A stretch of DNA of 64,000 bases from Haloarcula sebkhae (GTDB lineage Archaea > Halobacteriota > Halobacteria > Halobacteriales > Haloarculaceae). Below the pieces are notes generated by a model. The model did not search any database. It was not told the origin of the DNA and saw nothing but the letters and a program-made list of their open reading frames with translations. This document shows positions 50,896-60,230 of this stretch, piece after piece (position 1 is the stretch's first letter; each line of letters opens with the position of its first letter). The position numbers and the translations under genes were made by a program. The stretch is taken from contig NZ_BMPD01000005.1 of NCBI RefSeq assembly GCF_014647415.1, forward strand, positions 248,001 through 312,000, in the 5' to 3' direction.

Positions 50896-52664
50896 TCTCC
50901 GAGTGTCGTGTCCGCTGGTCGTGTCGCTCGGTCGACGGCATCCGTGAGGCCGAGTCGCTCGATTGTCTCGGGGGTGGGACGGCCGTCGACGTCCCAGCCC
51001 CGCTGGCTGTAGTAGGCGTCGAGCATCGCATCGAAGGACTCGGCGTCGATTGCCGCGCCCGCGTTCGGGCCCGAGTCGAGCGGTTCCTGCAGCTTCGCCG
51101 GGAGTTCGTCGTCGGCCCGCGAGATCCCCTCGCGAACGTTGAACAGGCGCGTGAGCGTCCAGACGCGCTCGCCGACCGTCGCGAGGTCGCCGTCCGTATC
51201 GAGGCCGATAGCGTCGAGCCACTCCGCGCCGAGGTCGTCGAACACGTCGCCGACGAAGTCGTCGACGACGAGACACCACAGCGCCGAGCGCTGGTCCTGT
51301 TCGCGGATGACGGCCGCGGCCGCCCGCTCGGGACTCCAGTCACCGTCGAAGGCTTCCCGCTCGATGGGGAGCGCCCGCCGGTGACAGGCCCCGCGGTCGC
51401 TGGTCGCGTACGCAAGTGCCATGCTCCGCGCGCCGCGGGGGTCGTAGGCGGGCAGTTCCATGGCCTTGATCGTCGGCAGGAGGTCGTCCCCGCCAAGACG
51501 GGCCGAGGCCGCGTCGACGCCGTCAGCCAGGGCGTCGCCGAGCGGCGTCTCCCGTGCGACGATTTCTTCGAGGAGTGCCCGCGCATCCTCGGGACTCCCG
51601 TACTCGAAGGATTTGTCGAGCAGGCCGGCGTCGCTGGCCTTGATGGCCCACGCGACGGCGCTCCCGGCGCTGATGAGGTCTAGGCCCAGTCGGTTGCACG
51701 TCTCGCCCAGCGCCGCCACGGCGTCGAAGTCGTCGATACCGAGCCCAGCTCCGAGACTCATCGCCGTCGCCCCGCGAGGGATAGTCTCGCCGTCCTCTGT
51801 CTGGACGCGGAACCCGCCGGGGTTGTCCTCGTCGTCGTACTCTCGGCCCGCGGCGAGTCTCTGTACAGCCTCAATACCGACGCCGTCGGCCCCCTCGAAC
51901 TGGCCGTCCTCCCAGCCACGCGTCGAGAGCGCGCCGACTTCGTTGGCGAAATCGACCGTCTCGACGGTCCCGCTGGCGTGGAGCCACTGCCCGGTGTCGC
52001 CCTCGCGGTACCGCTGTGCGTACTGCTCTCGTAGCTCCGCGAGGTCCGTCGGCGGCTCGCCACGGACGACGACGGCCTTCAGCTGTTTTGCGCCCATCAC
52101 AGCTCCGGCACCGCCCCGGCCGGCGTGGTGTTCGCCGCCGTCGGAAGCGATAGTCGCGAACGCGACGCCCTGCTCACCCGCCGGACCGATACACGCCACC
52201 GCGGCCTCTGGGAACGCCTCATCGGTCTCAGCCGTATCCTTGCCCCACGTCTCGGCGGGTTCGACTGTCGCGCCGTCGTCCGCGACGACGAGTGTGACCG
52301 GTTCTGGTGCACGTCCGGTGACCAGAACTCCAACGTGGTCCTGCAACGCGCCAGCCAGCGTGTCCGGGAACGTCCCGCCCGCATAAGAGTCGAGAAAGCC
52401 GCCGGTCAGCGGCGACTTCGTGACCGCGGCATATCTTGTCTCGCCCGGCAACAGTCCGGAAACCGGCCCAAGCATGAACAACAGGACGTTTTCAGAGCCT
52501 AACGGATCGGTGCCGGCGTCGAGTTCGTCGTACAGGTATCGAGCGCCGAGTCCCTTCCCGCCCACGAACTGGCGACGCCAGGCCGCCGGAACCGGACGGC
52601 TCTCGACCGACGCCGACGACAGATCGACGTGGAGCATCCGGTCCCGGTTGGCTACTGTCATCAT
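50892..52664 (-). CDS. Aldehyde:ferredoxin oxidoreductase homologue lacking the CxxCxxxC motif
   Basis: 590 residues. The AOR N-terminal domain is clear: RQFVGGKGLGARYLYDEL, LGPVSGLLPGETRYAAVTKS, GGFLDSYAGG, and AGRGGAGAVMGAKQLKAVVV around the tungstopterin. The C-terminal region keeps LGIDDFDAVAALGETCNRLG and MALAYATSDRGACHRRAL. In Pyrococcus AOR the [4Fe-4S] ligands are a CxxCxxxC group plus one later Cys. Here the segment that should hold the triplet (about residues 275-300) contains no cysteine at all. The enzyme thus may lack the cubane or use another electron path. A box A lies about 27 bp before 52664. Confidence 0.85.
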   Translation of the reverse strand: MMTVANRDRMLHVDLSSASVESRPVPAAWRRQFVGGKGLGARYLYDELDAGTDPLGSENVLLFMLGPVSGLLPGETRYAAVTKSPLTGGFLDSYAGGTFPDTLAGALQDHVGVLVTGRAPEPVTLVVADDGATVEPAETWGKDTAETDEAFPEAAVACIGPAGEQGVAFATIASDGGEHHAGRGGAGAVMGAKQLKAVVVRGEPPTDLAELREQYAQRYREGDTGQWLHASGTVETVDFANEVGALSTRGWEDGQFEGADGVGIEAVQRLAAGREYDDEDNPGGFRVQTEDGETIPRGATAMSLGAGLGIDDFDAVAALGETCNRLGLDLISAGSAVAWAIKASDAGLLDKSFEYGSPEDARALLEEIVARETPLGDALADGVDAASARLGGDDLLPTIKAMELPAYDPRGARSMALAYATSDRGACHRRALPIEREAFDGDWSPERAAAAVIREQDQRSALWCLVVDDFVGDVFDDLGAEWLDAIGLDTDGDLATVGERVWTLTRLFNVREGISRADDELPAKLQEPLDSGPNAGAAIDAESFDAMLDAYYSQRGWDVDGRPTPETIERLGLTDAVDRATRPADTTLGE

Positions 52665-52750
52665 ACCTCACTCCTCCGTCTGTCGACTAAAGGATTGTCC
52701 CCACCAATCATGCACGAAGCACCTTTCCGCCAGCCCCGAGAAGCCAGGAT

Positions 52751-53356
52751 ATGCGCGCTGGAGTCATTGTCGCAGGCGGCCGGTCGACGCGGTTCGGCGA
52801 CAGCGACAAGGCCGTCGCCGACCTCGCTGGGACGCCGATGATTCGGCGCGTCGCCGACCGCCTCGGCGAAGCCGTCGACGAACTCGTCGCGAACTGCCGG
52901 GAGGACCAGGTCGAGGCCATCGACGCGGCGCTGTCGGACCACGCGCTCGACCCGACGTTCGCGCTCGATGAGGACCCCGACCAGGGGCCGATGGCGGGCA
53001 TCGCGACCGGGCTGGGGGCCGTCGAAAGCGAGTACGCCGCCGTGGTGGCCTGCGATATGCCGTTTGTCGATCCGACGTTCGTCGACTACCTGTTCGACCA
53101 GGCAGCGTCCCACGAGGCCGCAGTGCCGCGCCCGGACGAGTGGTTCCAGACGACACAGGCGGTGTATCACGCGGACGCGATGCATGACGCCTGTCGGCGA
53201 GCGCTGGAGCGCGGTGAGCACAAGGTCGTCGAACCGCTGTTCGACCTCGATTATGTCGTCGTCGAGCGCGAGGACGTACTCGAACACACCTCACTGGATA
53301 CGTTCAAGAACCTCAACACCCGCGAGGAGTTCGACGCCGCGGCCGAACGCTTCTGA
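52751..53356 (+). CDS. mobA: Molybdenum cofactor guanylyltransferase MobA
   Basis: 201 residues. MobA joins GMP from GTP to molybdopterin, making the MGD form used by formate dehydrogenase. The NTP-transferase motif is VIVAGGRSTRFGDSDKAV, followed by DEDPDQGPMAGIATGL and VVACDMPFVDP with the metal Asp. It is divergent from the aldehyde oxidoreductase with an 86-bp promoter space, in keeping with shared demand for cofactor. Confidence 0.93.
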   Translation: MRAGVIVAGGRSTRFGDSDKAVADLAGTPMIRRVADRLGEAVDELVANCREDQVEAIDAALSDHALDPTFALDEDPDQGPMAGIATGLGAVESEYAAVVACDMPFVDPTFVDYLFDQAASHEAAVPRPDEWFQTTQAVYHADAMHDACRRALERGEHKVVEPLFDLDYVVVEREDVLEHTSLDTFKNLNTREEFDAAAERF

Positions 53357-53383
53357 ACGAGCGGGGCCGGTGTCGCCTCGCTC

Positions 53384-54103
53384 TCAGACGACTGCCACCA
53401 GCGGGTCGTCGCTCCGCATCTCAGCGAGGACGACGCGCGGGACGTCGACTCGATCATGAATCGCCTCGGCAACGGTCCGCGCGCTCGCTTCGAGTCCCTC
53501 GTCGTCGACCATGTTGAGCAGCGGAACCGCGGTCGCGTCGGCTGGCACGTCTTTCAGTCCACCCTGGTCGCTCGCGAGGACCGTGGCAACATCTCTCGGT
53601 CGAATCTCGTCGCCGGGGTCGAGCCCTGTAATCGCGGCCACCTCGTCGACTCGGTGAACGATGTCGTCCGTCAGCGGTTCGCCGACGACGTGTGCGCTCG
53701 CGATGGGGACGACCGTCGAAGCCGTCGATGGGAGCTGTGGCTCACGGTCGCTCGGCGCTTTGAACTCCCGCATCCGCGCGCCGTCGGCTTTCACCAGAAT
53801 CGGGTGCTCGATGTCAGCTAAGTCGGCAACGGTTTCAGGGTCGTAGCCGCGGTAGCGGTCCGGCCGCTCCTGTACTGGCACAACACCCAGCGGCCACGTA
53901 GACGCCGTATCGATGGCTGTCTGTGGAGTCTCCGTCACGACAACGTCTGCGACCCAGCCGTCGAAAATCGGAATCCGGACTGTCGCGGTGACGACTGCGC
54001 GCTCCAGTCGCGCTGCGAGTGCTGCCATCGTTGTCTTCTTTCCCCCAGCGCCGACGAAGCAGGTGATCCCGTGTCGCGCGTCCAGCGCGTCGACGATGTC
54101 CAT
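53384..54103 (-). CDS. YqeC-like protein
   Basis: 239 residues. A P-loop (CFVGAGGKKTTMAALAARL, about residues 15-33) opens the protein; VVTATVRIPIF, HPILVKADGARMREFKAPSD and PIASAHVVGEPL follow. This is the pattern of YqeC, a putative selenium-cofactor protein linked to selenium-dependent molybdenum hydroxylases in bacteria. No selD or molybdenum hydroxylase is seen in the window, so its role may be in another Mo/W cofactor step. It sits between mobA and moaA on the opposite strand. Confidence 0.83.
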   Translation of the reverse strand: MDIVDALDARHGITCFVGAGGKKTTMAALAARLERAVVTATVRIPIFDGWVADVVVTETPQTAIDTASTWPLGVVPVQERPDRYRGYDPETVADLADIEHPILVKADGARMREFKAPSDREPQLPSTASTVVPIASAHVVGEPLTDDIVHRVDEVAAITGLDPGDEIRPRDVATVLASDQGGLKDVPADATAVPLLNMVDDEGLEASARTVAEAIHDRVDVPRVVLAEMRSDDPLVAVV

Positions 54104-54209
54104 ACGCAGTGCAGGGCGGTGATTTGGTTAATCGTTACCCCGTGTCCGACGACAGAACCGGAACAGTCACGCCATTTAAGAGGCTGTGCTGTGAACAGTT
54201 AGCAAGGAT

Positions 54210-55292
54210 ATGCTCGAAGACGACTTCGGTCGCGAGGTCTCCGGTGTCCGCGTCTCCCTCACCGACCGGTGTAACTTCGACTGCGTCTACTGCCACAACG
54301 AGGGACTGGGCGACACACGGGGCCCGATGGAGGCACAGGACGACGAACTCACTGCCGACACCATCGTGGCCTTCCTCGAAGTCGCCGCCGAGTTCGGGGT
54401 CGACTCGGTGAAGTTCACTGGCGGGGAGCCGATGCTCCGGGAGGACTTGGAGGAGATCGTCCGGCGCGCGCCGGACGAGATGGAGGTGTCGATGACGACC
54501 AACGGCACCTTCCTCCCCGGCCGCGCCCCGGACCTCGTCGACGCGGGCCTCGAGCGGGTCAACGTCTCGCAGGACGCCCTCGACAGCGAAGCCTTCGCCG
54601 AACTGACCCAGAGCGGGGCCTACGACCGCGTCCTCGAAGGCGTCGAAGCGGCGCTGGACGCCGGCCTCGAACCCGTGAAGCTCAACATGGTCGTCTTCGA
54701 GCCGACTGCGGGCTACGTCCCGAAAATGGTCGACCACGTCGCCGAGAACCCCGGTCTCCAGCTCCAGCTCATCGAATACATGCCGGAACTGGCCGGACAC
54801 CCGGAGTGGGCCATCGACATCGACCGCGTCCACGACTGGCTCGAGGACCGCGCCGACACGGTCGAACACCGCGAGATGCACGACCGCAAGCGCTACTGGA
54901 TACACAGCAGCGATGCGGCGGCCGAAAGCAGTGGCACTGCCACTTCGCTGGCCGCGTCCGACGGTGGGATACGGACGGAGCCGGTCAACAACCGCAACAG
55001 CGGGATGGTCGAGATCGTCGACCCCGTCGGCAACGAGAACTTCTGTGCGAACTGCCATCGCGTGCGGCTCACCCACGACGGCTATCTCAAGGGCTGTCTG
55101 AACCGCAACGACGACCTGCGTGACATCGGCACGACCAAGGAGTCGATGCGCACCGCGTTCCGCGAGACGGTCGACACCCGCGTCCCCTACTACGGCGAGT
55201 ACATGGTCGAAACCGAGGACGGCGAGTGGGAGATAAACGAGGAGTACATCGACACCGACGGGGACCGTGCGCCCTACGAGTACTCGGAGTAG
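54210..55292 (+). CDS. moaA: GTP 3',8-cyclase MoaA
   Basis: 360 residues. This radical SAM enzyme starts molybdopterin synthesis from GTP. The N-terminal cluster is in [16 protein letters not shown] (CxxxCxxC), with [12 protein letters not shown] and TTNGTFLP. The C-terminal substrate cluster is [18 protein letters not shown], the MoaA CxxC...C set. An insertion of about 25 Ser/Ala/Thr-rich residues near 235-260 is haloarchaea-like. It is followed by the molybdate transporter. Confidence 0.95.
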   Translation: MLEDDFGREVSGVRVSLTDRCNFDCVYCHNEGLGDTRGPMEAQDDELTADTIVAFLEVAAEFGVDSVKFTGGEPMLREDLEEIVRRAPDEMEVSMTTNGTFLPGRAPDLVDAGLERVNVSQDALDSEAFAELTQSGAYDRVLEGVEAALDAGLEPVKLNMVVFEPTAGYVPKMVDHVAENPGLQLQLIEYMPELAGHPEWAIDIDRVHDWLEDRADTVEHREMHDRKRYWIHSSDAAAESSGTATSLAASDGGIRTEPVNNRNSGMVEIVDPVGNENFCANCHRVRLTHDGYLKGCLNRNDDLRDIGTTKESMRTAFRETVDTRVPYYGEYMVETEDGEWEINEEYIDTDGDRAPYEYSE

Positions 55293-55343
55293 CGGCCACC
55301 GCGGACGGGCACGCTCACTGTTTCGCCGTCGATCTAGACCGTC

Positions 55344-56429
55344 ATGAGTTTCCCGTTCCGCGAGCAGACGACGGTTTCGCTGTCGTGGAATGAACTGACC
55401 GGCGCAATCGGGGACTCGGCGACGGTGCTTCCGGTCGTCGTGGCTGTCGCCGTGCTGACGGAGCTGTCGCTCCCGGTCATGCTCGTCTGGTTCGGCGTTT
55501 TTCAGGTCGTCTGGGGGCTGTACTACGGTGTTCCGATATCGGTCGAGCCGATGAAGGCTTTCGCTGCGCTGGTCATTGCCGGGACCATCTCCACCGGCGA
55601 ACTCGTCGTCGCGGGGCTTTTGCTGGCCGGCATACTGCTCGCGCTCGGAACCACGCGGTCGCTCGGAACAGTCAATCAGTACGTCGATGACACCGTCGTT
55701 CGTGGGGTACAACTCGGCGTCGCGCTGGTCCTCCTAGAGACGGGTGTCAACCTCGGGGTTAGTGATCCGAGACTCGTGGCCGTCGCCGTCGGCGTGGTAG
55801 CCGTCCTTGTACTCCTGGGCTACAGCGGCCAGAGCGCCTTCGCCGTCTTCGTCCTCGGAGCCGCTCTCGCCCTCGCGGAAACCGGAATCCCGACGCCGGC
55901 CGTTCCAGCGGTTGACGCCATGTTCATGCTCCCAAGCATGACGCTGTCGGCACAGACGGCGGAGGCCGTCCTCGCCCAGATCGCGGTCACGGTCGGCAAC
56001 GCCGCCCTCGCCACGTCGGTCCTGCTCGCGGACTACTTCGACCGGGACGTGTCGGCGGACCAGCTCTCGAACAGTATGGGGCTGATGAACCTCGCCGCGG
56101 TCCCTTTCGGTGCGTTCCCGATGTGTCACGGGAGCGGCGGCGTCGCCGGAAAGTACGCTTTCGGGGCCAGAACGTCCGGCGCGAATCTGATACTCGGCGC
56201 GGGCTACGTGCTGACCGCGTTCCTCGCCGTCGGCGTCATCGCGGCCTACCCGACAGCCCTACTCGGAGTCATTCTGGTGTTGATCGCCCTCCAGTTGGGC
56301 TGGACCGGCGTCTCCAAAGCGGACGACGTGGCGGTCGTCGCTGCAATCGGCGGCCTCGGCGTGCTCGTCAACCTCGGTCTCGCGTTCGTCCTCGGGATCG
56401 TCGTCCAGCAGCTTCGTGCTCGATTGTGA
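55344..56429 (+). CDS. MOT1-type molybdate/sulfate transporter
   Basis: 361 residues with about 10 hydrophobic segments. MOT1 signatures are ELTGAIGDSATVLPVVVAVA near the N terminus, YYGVPISVEPMKAFAALVIA and GAFPMCHGSGGVAGKYAFGA with RTSGANLILG in the middle. MOT1 proteins of algae and plants take up molybdate at low levels; bacterial homologues are annotated as sulfate/molybdate carriers. The position 52 bp after moaA supports molybdate (or tungstate) uptake for the enzymes of this region. Confidence 0.87.
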   Translation: MSFPFREQTTVSLSWNELTGAIGDSATVLPVVVAVAVLTELSLPVMLVWFGVFQVVWGLYYGVPISVEPMKAFAALVIAGTISTGELVVAGLLLAGILLALGTTRSLGTVNQYVDDTVVRGVQLGVALVLLETGVNLGVSDPRLVAVAVGVVAVLVLLGYSGQSAFAVFVLGAALALAETGIPTPAVPAVDAMFMLPSMTLSAQTAEAVLAQIAVTVGNAALATSVLLADYFDRDVSADQLSNSMGLMNLAAVPFGAFPMCHGSGGVAGKYAFGARTSGANLILGAGYVLTAFLAVGVIAAYPTALLGVILVLIALQLGWTGVSKADDVAVVAAIGGLGVLVNLGLAFVLGIVVQQLRARL

Positions 56430-56483
56430 TGGTGTGATTGCCCCCACACGCTTGTATTAGGAGGCCGAAGTGTCGACCGATAG

Positions 56484-57497
56484 ATGCGCCCCGCAACGGA
56501 ACTCGAAAACCTACTCGGAGAGGCCGAATCTCTCACCATCGTCTGTCACAACAACCCCGACCCCGACTGTCTGGCCAGCGCGCTCGCGCTCGGTCGCATC
56601 GCGGCCGCCGTCGGCATTGACGAGCGGCGAATCCTCTACAGCGGCGAGATATCACACCAGCAGAACCGGTCGTTCGTCAATCTGCTGGAAATGGACCTCC
56701 GGGAGTTCGACCCGGCCGACGTGACCGACCGCGAATCCTCGGAACTGCTCGCCTTCGTCGACCACTCGATTCCGGGGTCGAACAACCGGGTCCCCGAAGA
56801 TGTCTCGGTCGACATCGTCATCGACCACCATCCTGCTGAGGATATCAGCGCCCGGTTCGTCGACCACCGCGTGGAGATCGGGGCGACGGCGACGATACTG
56901 ACCGAATACCTGCGGGACCTCGAAATCGAACTCGACGACCGGCTGGCAACTGCGTTACTGTTTGCCATTCGCCGGGAGACGCTCGGGTTCCTCCGCGGCG
57001 TGACGCCGGACGAGTACGGCGCGGCCGGTTTTCTGACCGGAACGGCCGATTCGGATCTGTTGCGACAGCTCTCCTCGCCGTCTGTCAGCGGCGCGACCGT
57101 TGACGCCATCGCGGACGCAATCGAGAACCGGACGGTCAGGGGCTCAGTGTTGATATCGCACGTCGGCAGGACGGGGGAGCGGGACGCGCTCCCGCAAGCG
57201 GCCGACTACCTGGCGACGCTTGAGGGCGTCGAGACGGCCATCGTCTTCGGTATCGTCGAGGACACCATCCAGCTCAGCGCCCGCTCGACGGACTCCCGAG
57301 TCAATATCGGTGATGTTCTGAGCGAGTCCCTGGGCGATGTCGGGAGCGCAGGGGGCCACCGCGAGATGGCTGGCGGCGAGGTGCCGCTCGGTATCTTCGC
57401 CGACTACACGAGCGACGACGCTGTCCTCGTCGATATCGTCGAGCAAGTGATCTCGGCACGGCTGTTTGCTGGATTGAACCTCTCGGAAGAGAGCTAA
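56484..57497 (+). CDS. DHH-family phosphoesterase (NrnA/RecJ-like)
   Basis: 337 residues. The DHH domain shows CHNNPDPDCLASALALGRI, a DHSIPG motif and VIDHHPAEDIS. The DHHA1 domain ends with SAGGHREMAGGEVPLG, binding the nucleic acid. Such proteins degrade short oligonucleotides or pAp, or act as RecJ-like nucleases. Archaeal homologues with this length are commonly annotated as bifunctional oligoribonuclease. It is convergent with fttA. Confidence 0.9.
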   Translation: MRPATELENLLGEAESLTIVCHNNPDPDCLASALALGRIAAAVGIDERRILYSGEISHQQNRSFVNLLEMDLREFDPADVTDRESSELLAFVDHSIPGSNNRVPEDVSVDIVIDHHPAEDISARFVDHRVEIGATATILTEYLRDLEIELDDRLATALLFAIRRETLGFLRGVTPDEYGAAGFLTGTADSDLLRQLSSPSVSGATVDAIADAIENRTVRGSVLISHVGRTGERDALPQAADYLATLEGVETAIVFGIVEDTIQLSARSTDSRVNIGDVLSESLGDVGSAGGHREMAGGEVPLGIFADYTSDDAVLVDIVEQVISARLFAGLNLSEES

Positions 57498-57511
57498 ACG
57501 GCGTCTGCCGT

Positions 57512-59434
57512 TCAGGACAGCCGGAACGTTTCGAGGTTCTTCGGGTTGTGCGTCCGCATGTTGAACTTCTGGTACAGCGCCGAGGACAGCTGGTTCGTCG
57601 TTGACGCGTCACCGTGGACACAGAGGATCTTCTCCGGCCGCGGGTGCATCGTCTCGACGAACGACTCAAGTCCCTGCCGGTCGGCGTGGCCGGAGAAGCC
57701 GTCGACCGTCTCTACATTGAGCCGGAGGCTCACCCGCTCGGCGCGTGGCCCGCTCGTATCGCCCATGGTGATTTCGTCCTGCCCGCGCTGGATCTGGCGA
57801 CCGAGCGTCCCTTCGGCCTGGTAGCCGACGAACGCCATGGTGTTGTCCGGCTCGCTGCCCAGCAGCCGGAGCCAGGACATCACGGGACCGCCGGTGACCA
57901 TCCCGGAAGTGGTCAGGACGATGGCCGGCTCGTCGTCGGCGATGTCCTGTCGCATCTCGTCGCCGCCGTCGACCTGTTCGAACTGCTCGGCGAGGAACGG
58001 GTTCTCGTCCTCGTAGAGGATGCGCTGACGGAGGTCGTCTCGGAGGTACTCCGGATACGCGGTGTGGATGGCTGTCGCCTCTCGAATCATCCCGTCGAGG
58101 TACACCGGCATCGTCGGGATCTCGCCCTTTCGCATCGCCTCTTCGAGGACGAGCATGAGTTCCTGGGACCGACCTACGGCGAAAGCCGGGATCAGCACCT
58201 TTCCGTCGTTCTCGTACGTCTCGTTGATAACGTCCTTGAGAACCCGCTCGGAGTCTGATTGATCGGTCTGATAGTCGTTCTTGCCACCGTAGGTCGACTC
58301 CAGCACGAGCGTCTCGACCCGGGGGAAGTCGTTGACAGCGCCGTCGAGCAAGCGTGTGTCCTTGTAGTGGATGTCCCCGGAGAAGGCGACGTTGTACCGC
58401 CCTTCGCCGATATGGAAGTGACACACCGCCGACCCGAGGATGTGGCCGGCGTTGTGCATCGTGAGCTTGATGTCGGGCGCGATGTCGGTGACGTTGCCGA
58501 ACTCCAGTGGAATCGTGTGTTTCAGCGCGTCACGGACCTGCTGGCTCTCGTAGGGCGGGGTGCGGCCCTCCTTGGAGGCCACGTCGAGGTAGTCCAGCTG
58601 GAGCAGCCCCATCAGATCCCGCGTCGGCGCAGTCGTGTAAATCGGCCCGTCGTAGCCGTACTTGAATAGGATGGGGATGAGCGCGGAGTGGTCCAGGTGC
58701 GCGTGTGTCAGGACGACGGCATCGAGAGAGTTCGGCCCAGCTGCGAGGGCTTCGGGTGCCTGAAGATATGGGACCTCGCCCTCGGCACCGGGCTTGTCGC
58801 CACAGTCGATGAGGATACGGGACTCCGGCGTCGAGAGGATGAAGGCGGCGCGTCCGACCTCACGACAGCACCCGAGCGTGGTGAGCCGCACCCAGTCTTC
58901 GTCGCTCGTGGTCGGTCGGTTGATCTGGCGGCCGACACGCTGGAGGATATCCCGTCGTTCTTCCCGTTCCTGCTTGAGGTAGTTACGGACGTTCGAGACG
59001 GTCGAAGACTCCATCGGCGGCGTCCGGACGACCTCGGGGGTCCAGCCGACGGAGGCGGAGATCTCGTCCAGCGTCGCGCCGTGGCGACCGATGACGCGGC
59101 CGGGCTTTTCGGCCTCGATGAACACTTCACCGGTCTGGCGGTCGAAATCCAGGTTCTGGACACCGGCGTCCTCGGGAATCGTCTGCGTGATTCGTGCCCG
59201 GGCTTCGTTTGGCGGGACGAGGGCTTCCTGCGTAGGGCGGACGTTGATGCGTTTACGCAGCGTCTGTGCGAGGTTTCTGACGATTCCGTCGCGGTTGGCG
59301 ACCGTCTGCGCGTCCGGCGTATAAATAACCAGTTCCGGTCCCTCGAACGCGACGGATTCGATTTCGATGTCGTCCGGTGTCTCTTCTTCGACCTGTGCTT
59401 TGATTCGATCAAGTGTCTCGTCTGCGGAACTCAT
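57512..59434 (-). CDS. fttA: Transcription termination nuclease FttA (aCPSF1)
   Basis: 640 residues. N-terminal KH domains (VFIEAEKPGRVIGRHGATLD gives GRHG) are followed by the metallo-beta-lactamase core with THAHLDHSALIP (HxHxDH), NAGHILGSAVCHFH, AFSGDIHYKDT, LESTYGG. The beta-CASP region has FAVGRSQELML and the final GFSGHADRQGL. This is the archaeal CPSF73-like 5'-3' exo/endonuclease that ends transcription by RNA polymerase and trims RNA. Length and all metal residues are standard. Confidence 0.97.
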   Translation of the reverse strand: MSSADETLDRIKAQVEEETPDDIEIESVAFEGPELVIYTPDAQTVANRDGIVRNLAQTLRKRINVRPTQEALVPPNEARARITQTIPEDAGVQNLDFDRQTGEVFIEAEKPGRVIGRHGATLDEISASVGWTPEVVRTPPMESSTVSNVRNYLKQEREERRDILQRVGRQINRPTTSDEDWVRLTTLGCCREVGRAAFILSTPESRILIDCGDKPGAEGEVPYLQAPEALAAGPNSLDAVVLTHAHLDHSALIPILFKYGYDGPIYTTAPTRDLMGLLQLDYLDVASKEGRTPPYESQQVRDALKHTIPLEFGNVTDIAPDIKLTMHNAGHILGSAVCHFHIGEGRYNVAFSGDIHYKDTRLLDGAVNDFPRVETLVLESTYGGKNDYQTDQSDSERVLKDVINETYENDGKVLIPAFAVGRSQELMLVLEEAMRKGEIPTMPVYLDGMIREATAIHTAYPEYLRDDLRQRILYEDENPFLAEQFEQVDGGDEMRQDIADDEPAIVLTTSGMVTGGPVMSWLRLLGSEPDNTMAFVGYQAEGTLGRQIQRGQDEITMGDTSGPRAERVSLRLNVETVDGFSGHADRQGLESFVETMHPRPEKILCVHGDASTTNQLSSALYQKFNMRTHNPKNLETFRLS

Positions 59435-59608
59435 AAGTTTGGAGATGGAGGCCCGATAGCCGTCGGTAAAACCACGGCTCTCGACTGCCGTTATCTAGCG
59501 GGAGTGCAAGCACGGTAAAGAACCTTTGCTTGTCTCGGTATGTCATCGTATGGTCGTGTCTCGGCAGGAACCGGCGAGTTTTAGTGTAAGACTCCGAGTT
59601 GTAGGTGT

Positions 59609-59791
59609 ATGGGCTTTGGTAGCTACGATGAATCCGAACAGAAGGACAACGACGTAGATGCAGACGACAGCGAGGGCGTTGCGGTCCACGAGAACGACCA
59701 CGACGGATCGGTCTCTTTCGAGACGGAGGCAACCACGAGCGACCTCGTCGACAAGCTCGGCGACATGAAAGACGAAGACGACGAGGCGTAA
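59609..59791 (+). CDS. Small acidic protein (DUF5786-like)
   Basis: 60 residues: MGFGSYDESEQKDNDVDADD and a closing TSDLVDKLGDMKDEDDEA. Extremely acidic. Widely found in haloarchaea as DUF5786 with unknown role. GTTTTAGTG near 59578 may be its box A. It lies between fttA (divergent) and the glutaredoxin (convergent). Confidence 0.82.
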   Translation: MGFGSYDESEQKDNDVDADDSEGVAVHENDHDGSVSFETEATTSDLVDKLGDMKDEDDEA

Positions 59792-59807
59792 GGGCCTCGA
59801 ATACCAG

Positions 59808-60158
59808 TCAGAACGGCGATTCTTGACCGACTTTTCCGGCGAGTTCGCCGCGCTCGTCGAGCTGTTCGAGGATGTCGCTGCCACCGATGAACTCCCCGTC
59901 AACGAACGTCTGTGGAATCGTCTCGCGCCCGCTGTGGCGCTCTAGCGCCTCCCGATAGGCGTCGGTTGCCTTCAGAACATCCACTGTCTCGATGTCGTCG
60001 CGGTGCTGTTGCAGCAGTCCGAGGGCCTTCTTCGAGTAGCCACACTGTGGCATCAGCTCGTTGCCTTTCATGAACAGCACGACCTCGTTGTCCTCGATGA
60101 CGCTGTCTACTTGGTCCGTGACCTCTTCCGGCGAGAGTTCTTCGGGCTCGAATGCCAT
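59808..60158 (-). CDS. Monothiol glutaredoxin (CGYS)
   Basis: 116 residues from the ATG at 60158. The fold is clear: VVLFMKGNELMPQCGYSKKA, then IETVDVLKATDAYREALERH, ETIPQTFVDGEFIGGSDILE. The active site is CGYS where the family usually has CGFS; PQCGYS still has the single cysteine needed to bind a shared [2Fe-2S] cluster with glutathione or a thiol substitute. It acts in iron-sulfur cluster transfer. A BolA gene lies 72 bp away on the same strand, the known partner. Confidence 0.92.
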   Translation of the reverse strand: MAFEPEELSPEEVTDQVDSVIEDNEVVLFMKGNELMPQCGYSKKALGLLQQHRDDIETVDVLKATDAYREALERHSGRETIPQTFVDGEFIGGSDILEQLDERGELAGKVGQESPF

Positions 60159-60230
60159 ACCATCACTTACGGCGTCGGCAATAAAGACGTACCGACGGGT
60201 CGAGCGGAACCGCACCGCCGGGGCGCACGG

